Positions 63,339 through 64,000 of a stretch of DNA of 64,000 nucleotides are shown here, in pieces (positions within the stretch are counted from its first letter, which is position 1; each line of letters starts with the position of its first letter). The stretch covers positions 46,095,788 through 46,159,787 of the forward strand of contig CM066039.1 of assembly GCA_033557465.1 (NCBI GenBank), in the 5' to 3' direction. This DNA comes from Ichthyophis bannanicus. Its lineage: Eukaryota > Chordata > Amphibia > Gymnophiona > Ichthyophiidae. Position numbers and translations under genes: made by a program. The notes under the pieces were generated by a model that was not told the DNA's origin, made no database searches, and saw only the letters and a program-made list of their open reading frames with translations.

Positions 63339-64000
63339 ATCTATGAGGCAGCCCCGACTGCTTTCCCACAGTCTGCTTTGTGGCAATGCTCCCCTTGTCA
63401 TACATTTATAGGCATGGGAGGAGAGATCCCTGTGCCATCATACCAAGTAGCCAGTCTCCAGATATATCACCACTCTCGCAACTTGCATAGATCCTGGACT
63501 GAGTAAGGATCATAGCACAATCTGGGGAATGTTGGCACAGCATCAGTCTTGTCTCCCGGTGCCTGGCACAGCAGATGTATGGCTGCCCTATAACCTGGTG
63601 ACACTTAGGTCATCCGTTTTGGTCCAGATACTGGCCAGGCCTTCATGTCTGGTCAGGCATTCAACTGCAGATCAGCACACCAGGTCCACCCGTGCAACCC
63701 TCAAACAATACACACACACTCTCGCTTGCAAGGACAAATTGTAGAACACAGCAGAAAAGTTTCTAAGTACTGGCCTTATTCCACATCTTGGGCAGGAATA
63801 ACGGGTACGTCTGTGGGGAAGTAAAAAAACGTTCACAGGTCTTTCTGGAATACATTATACACCTCTCCATGGCAAACCATGCCTCCATTCTGCTCCTCCT
63901 GGCCGCAGGCAGAGATCCCTGTGTAAGCGCCATGGATGTCCCCATGCGCTGTGTGCTGGAATACGACCATGGAATTTTCGCAAGATACATGTCTCCCATG
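63339..64000. other. No gene recognised
   Basis: Short frames only. Near 63775-63815 TTATTCCACATCTTGGGCAG recalls the internal text of the 35190-35860 repeat. Confidence 0.35.

Overview
This 64 kb window looks like intergenic, repeat-saturated chromosomal DNA from a non-mammalian vertebrate. The evidence is the set of repeats: CR1-clade LINEs of at least two lineages, L2-like LINE remains, a Ty3/gypsy retrotransposon whose Gag carries a SCAN-like region, many hAT-type elements with 8-bp target-site duplications, and tRNA-derived/MIR-like SINE pieces. A caecilian-like amphibian or another CR1-rich tetrapod is my best guess, but the sequence alone does not settle it. I found no convincing host protein-coding gene, rRNA or intact tRNA gene. 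All credible long ORFs belong to transposable elements.

Region 1 (1-3966) holds a tandem repeat and a 3.06 kb non-autonomous hAT-like element (709-3766) with a perfect 8-bp duplication. It contains a long minisatellite and a roughly 0.39 kb near-perfect palindrome. Region 2 (3967-15220) is a nested pair. A young LTR retrotransposon encodes Gag, protease and integrase but no reverse transcriptase. Each of its 1566-bp LTRs holds a long open frame that continues the integrase frame. A full-length CR1 LINE (about 10049-14873) sits inside the 3' LTR.

Region 3 (15221-37260) is a patchwork of older pieces: nested hAT MITEs, LINE remnants on both strands, a 2.1 kb antisense CR1, foldback elements and SINE-like fragments. 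Region 4 (37262-41128) is a triple nest: an old repeat, a CR1-b LINE inside it, and inside that a second hAT-like element (37959-40124). This second hAT shares its interior with the first one but has different terminal inverted repeats. Region 5 (41129-58600) has more CR1 and CR1-b fragments, GGGCCCGATT-ended foldback elements, a GT-rich minisatellite and an ancient antisense L2-like LINE whose domains can be followed from 58.5 kb down to 53.2 kb across later insertions. Region 6 (58980-63338) is a dense CR1 cluster with one open CR1 reverse transcriptase segment (60646-61923) and one CR1-b segment (62363-63271).

The genes here do not form a host pathway. They are element-encoded parts: Gag/PR/IN for the LTR element, and ORF1 esterase plus ORF2 endonuclease/reverse transcriptase for CR1. 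The nesting gives a relative order of insertion. The most unusual signals are the RT-less Gmr1-like LTR element with its coding LTRs, and the pair of hAT-like elements that share a cargo (minisatellite plus giant hairpin) behind different ends.
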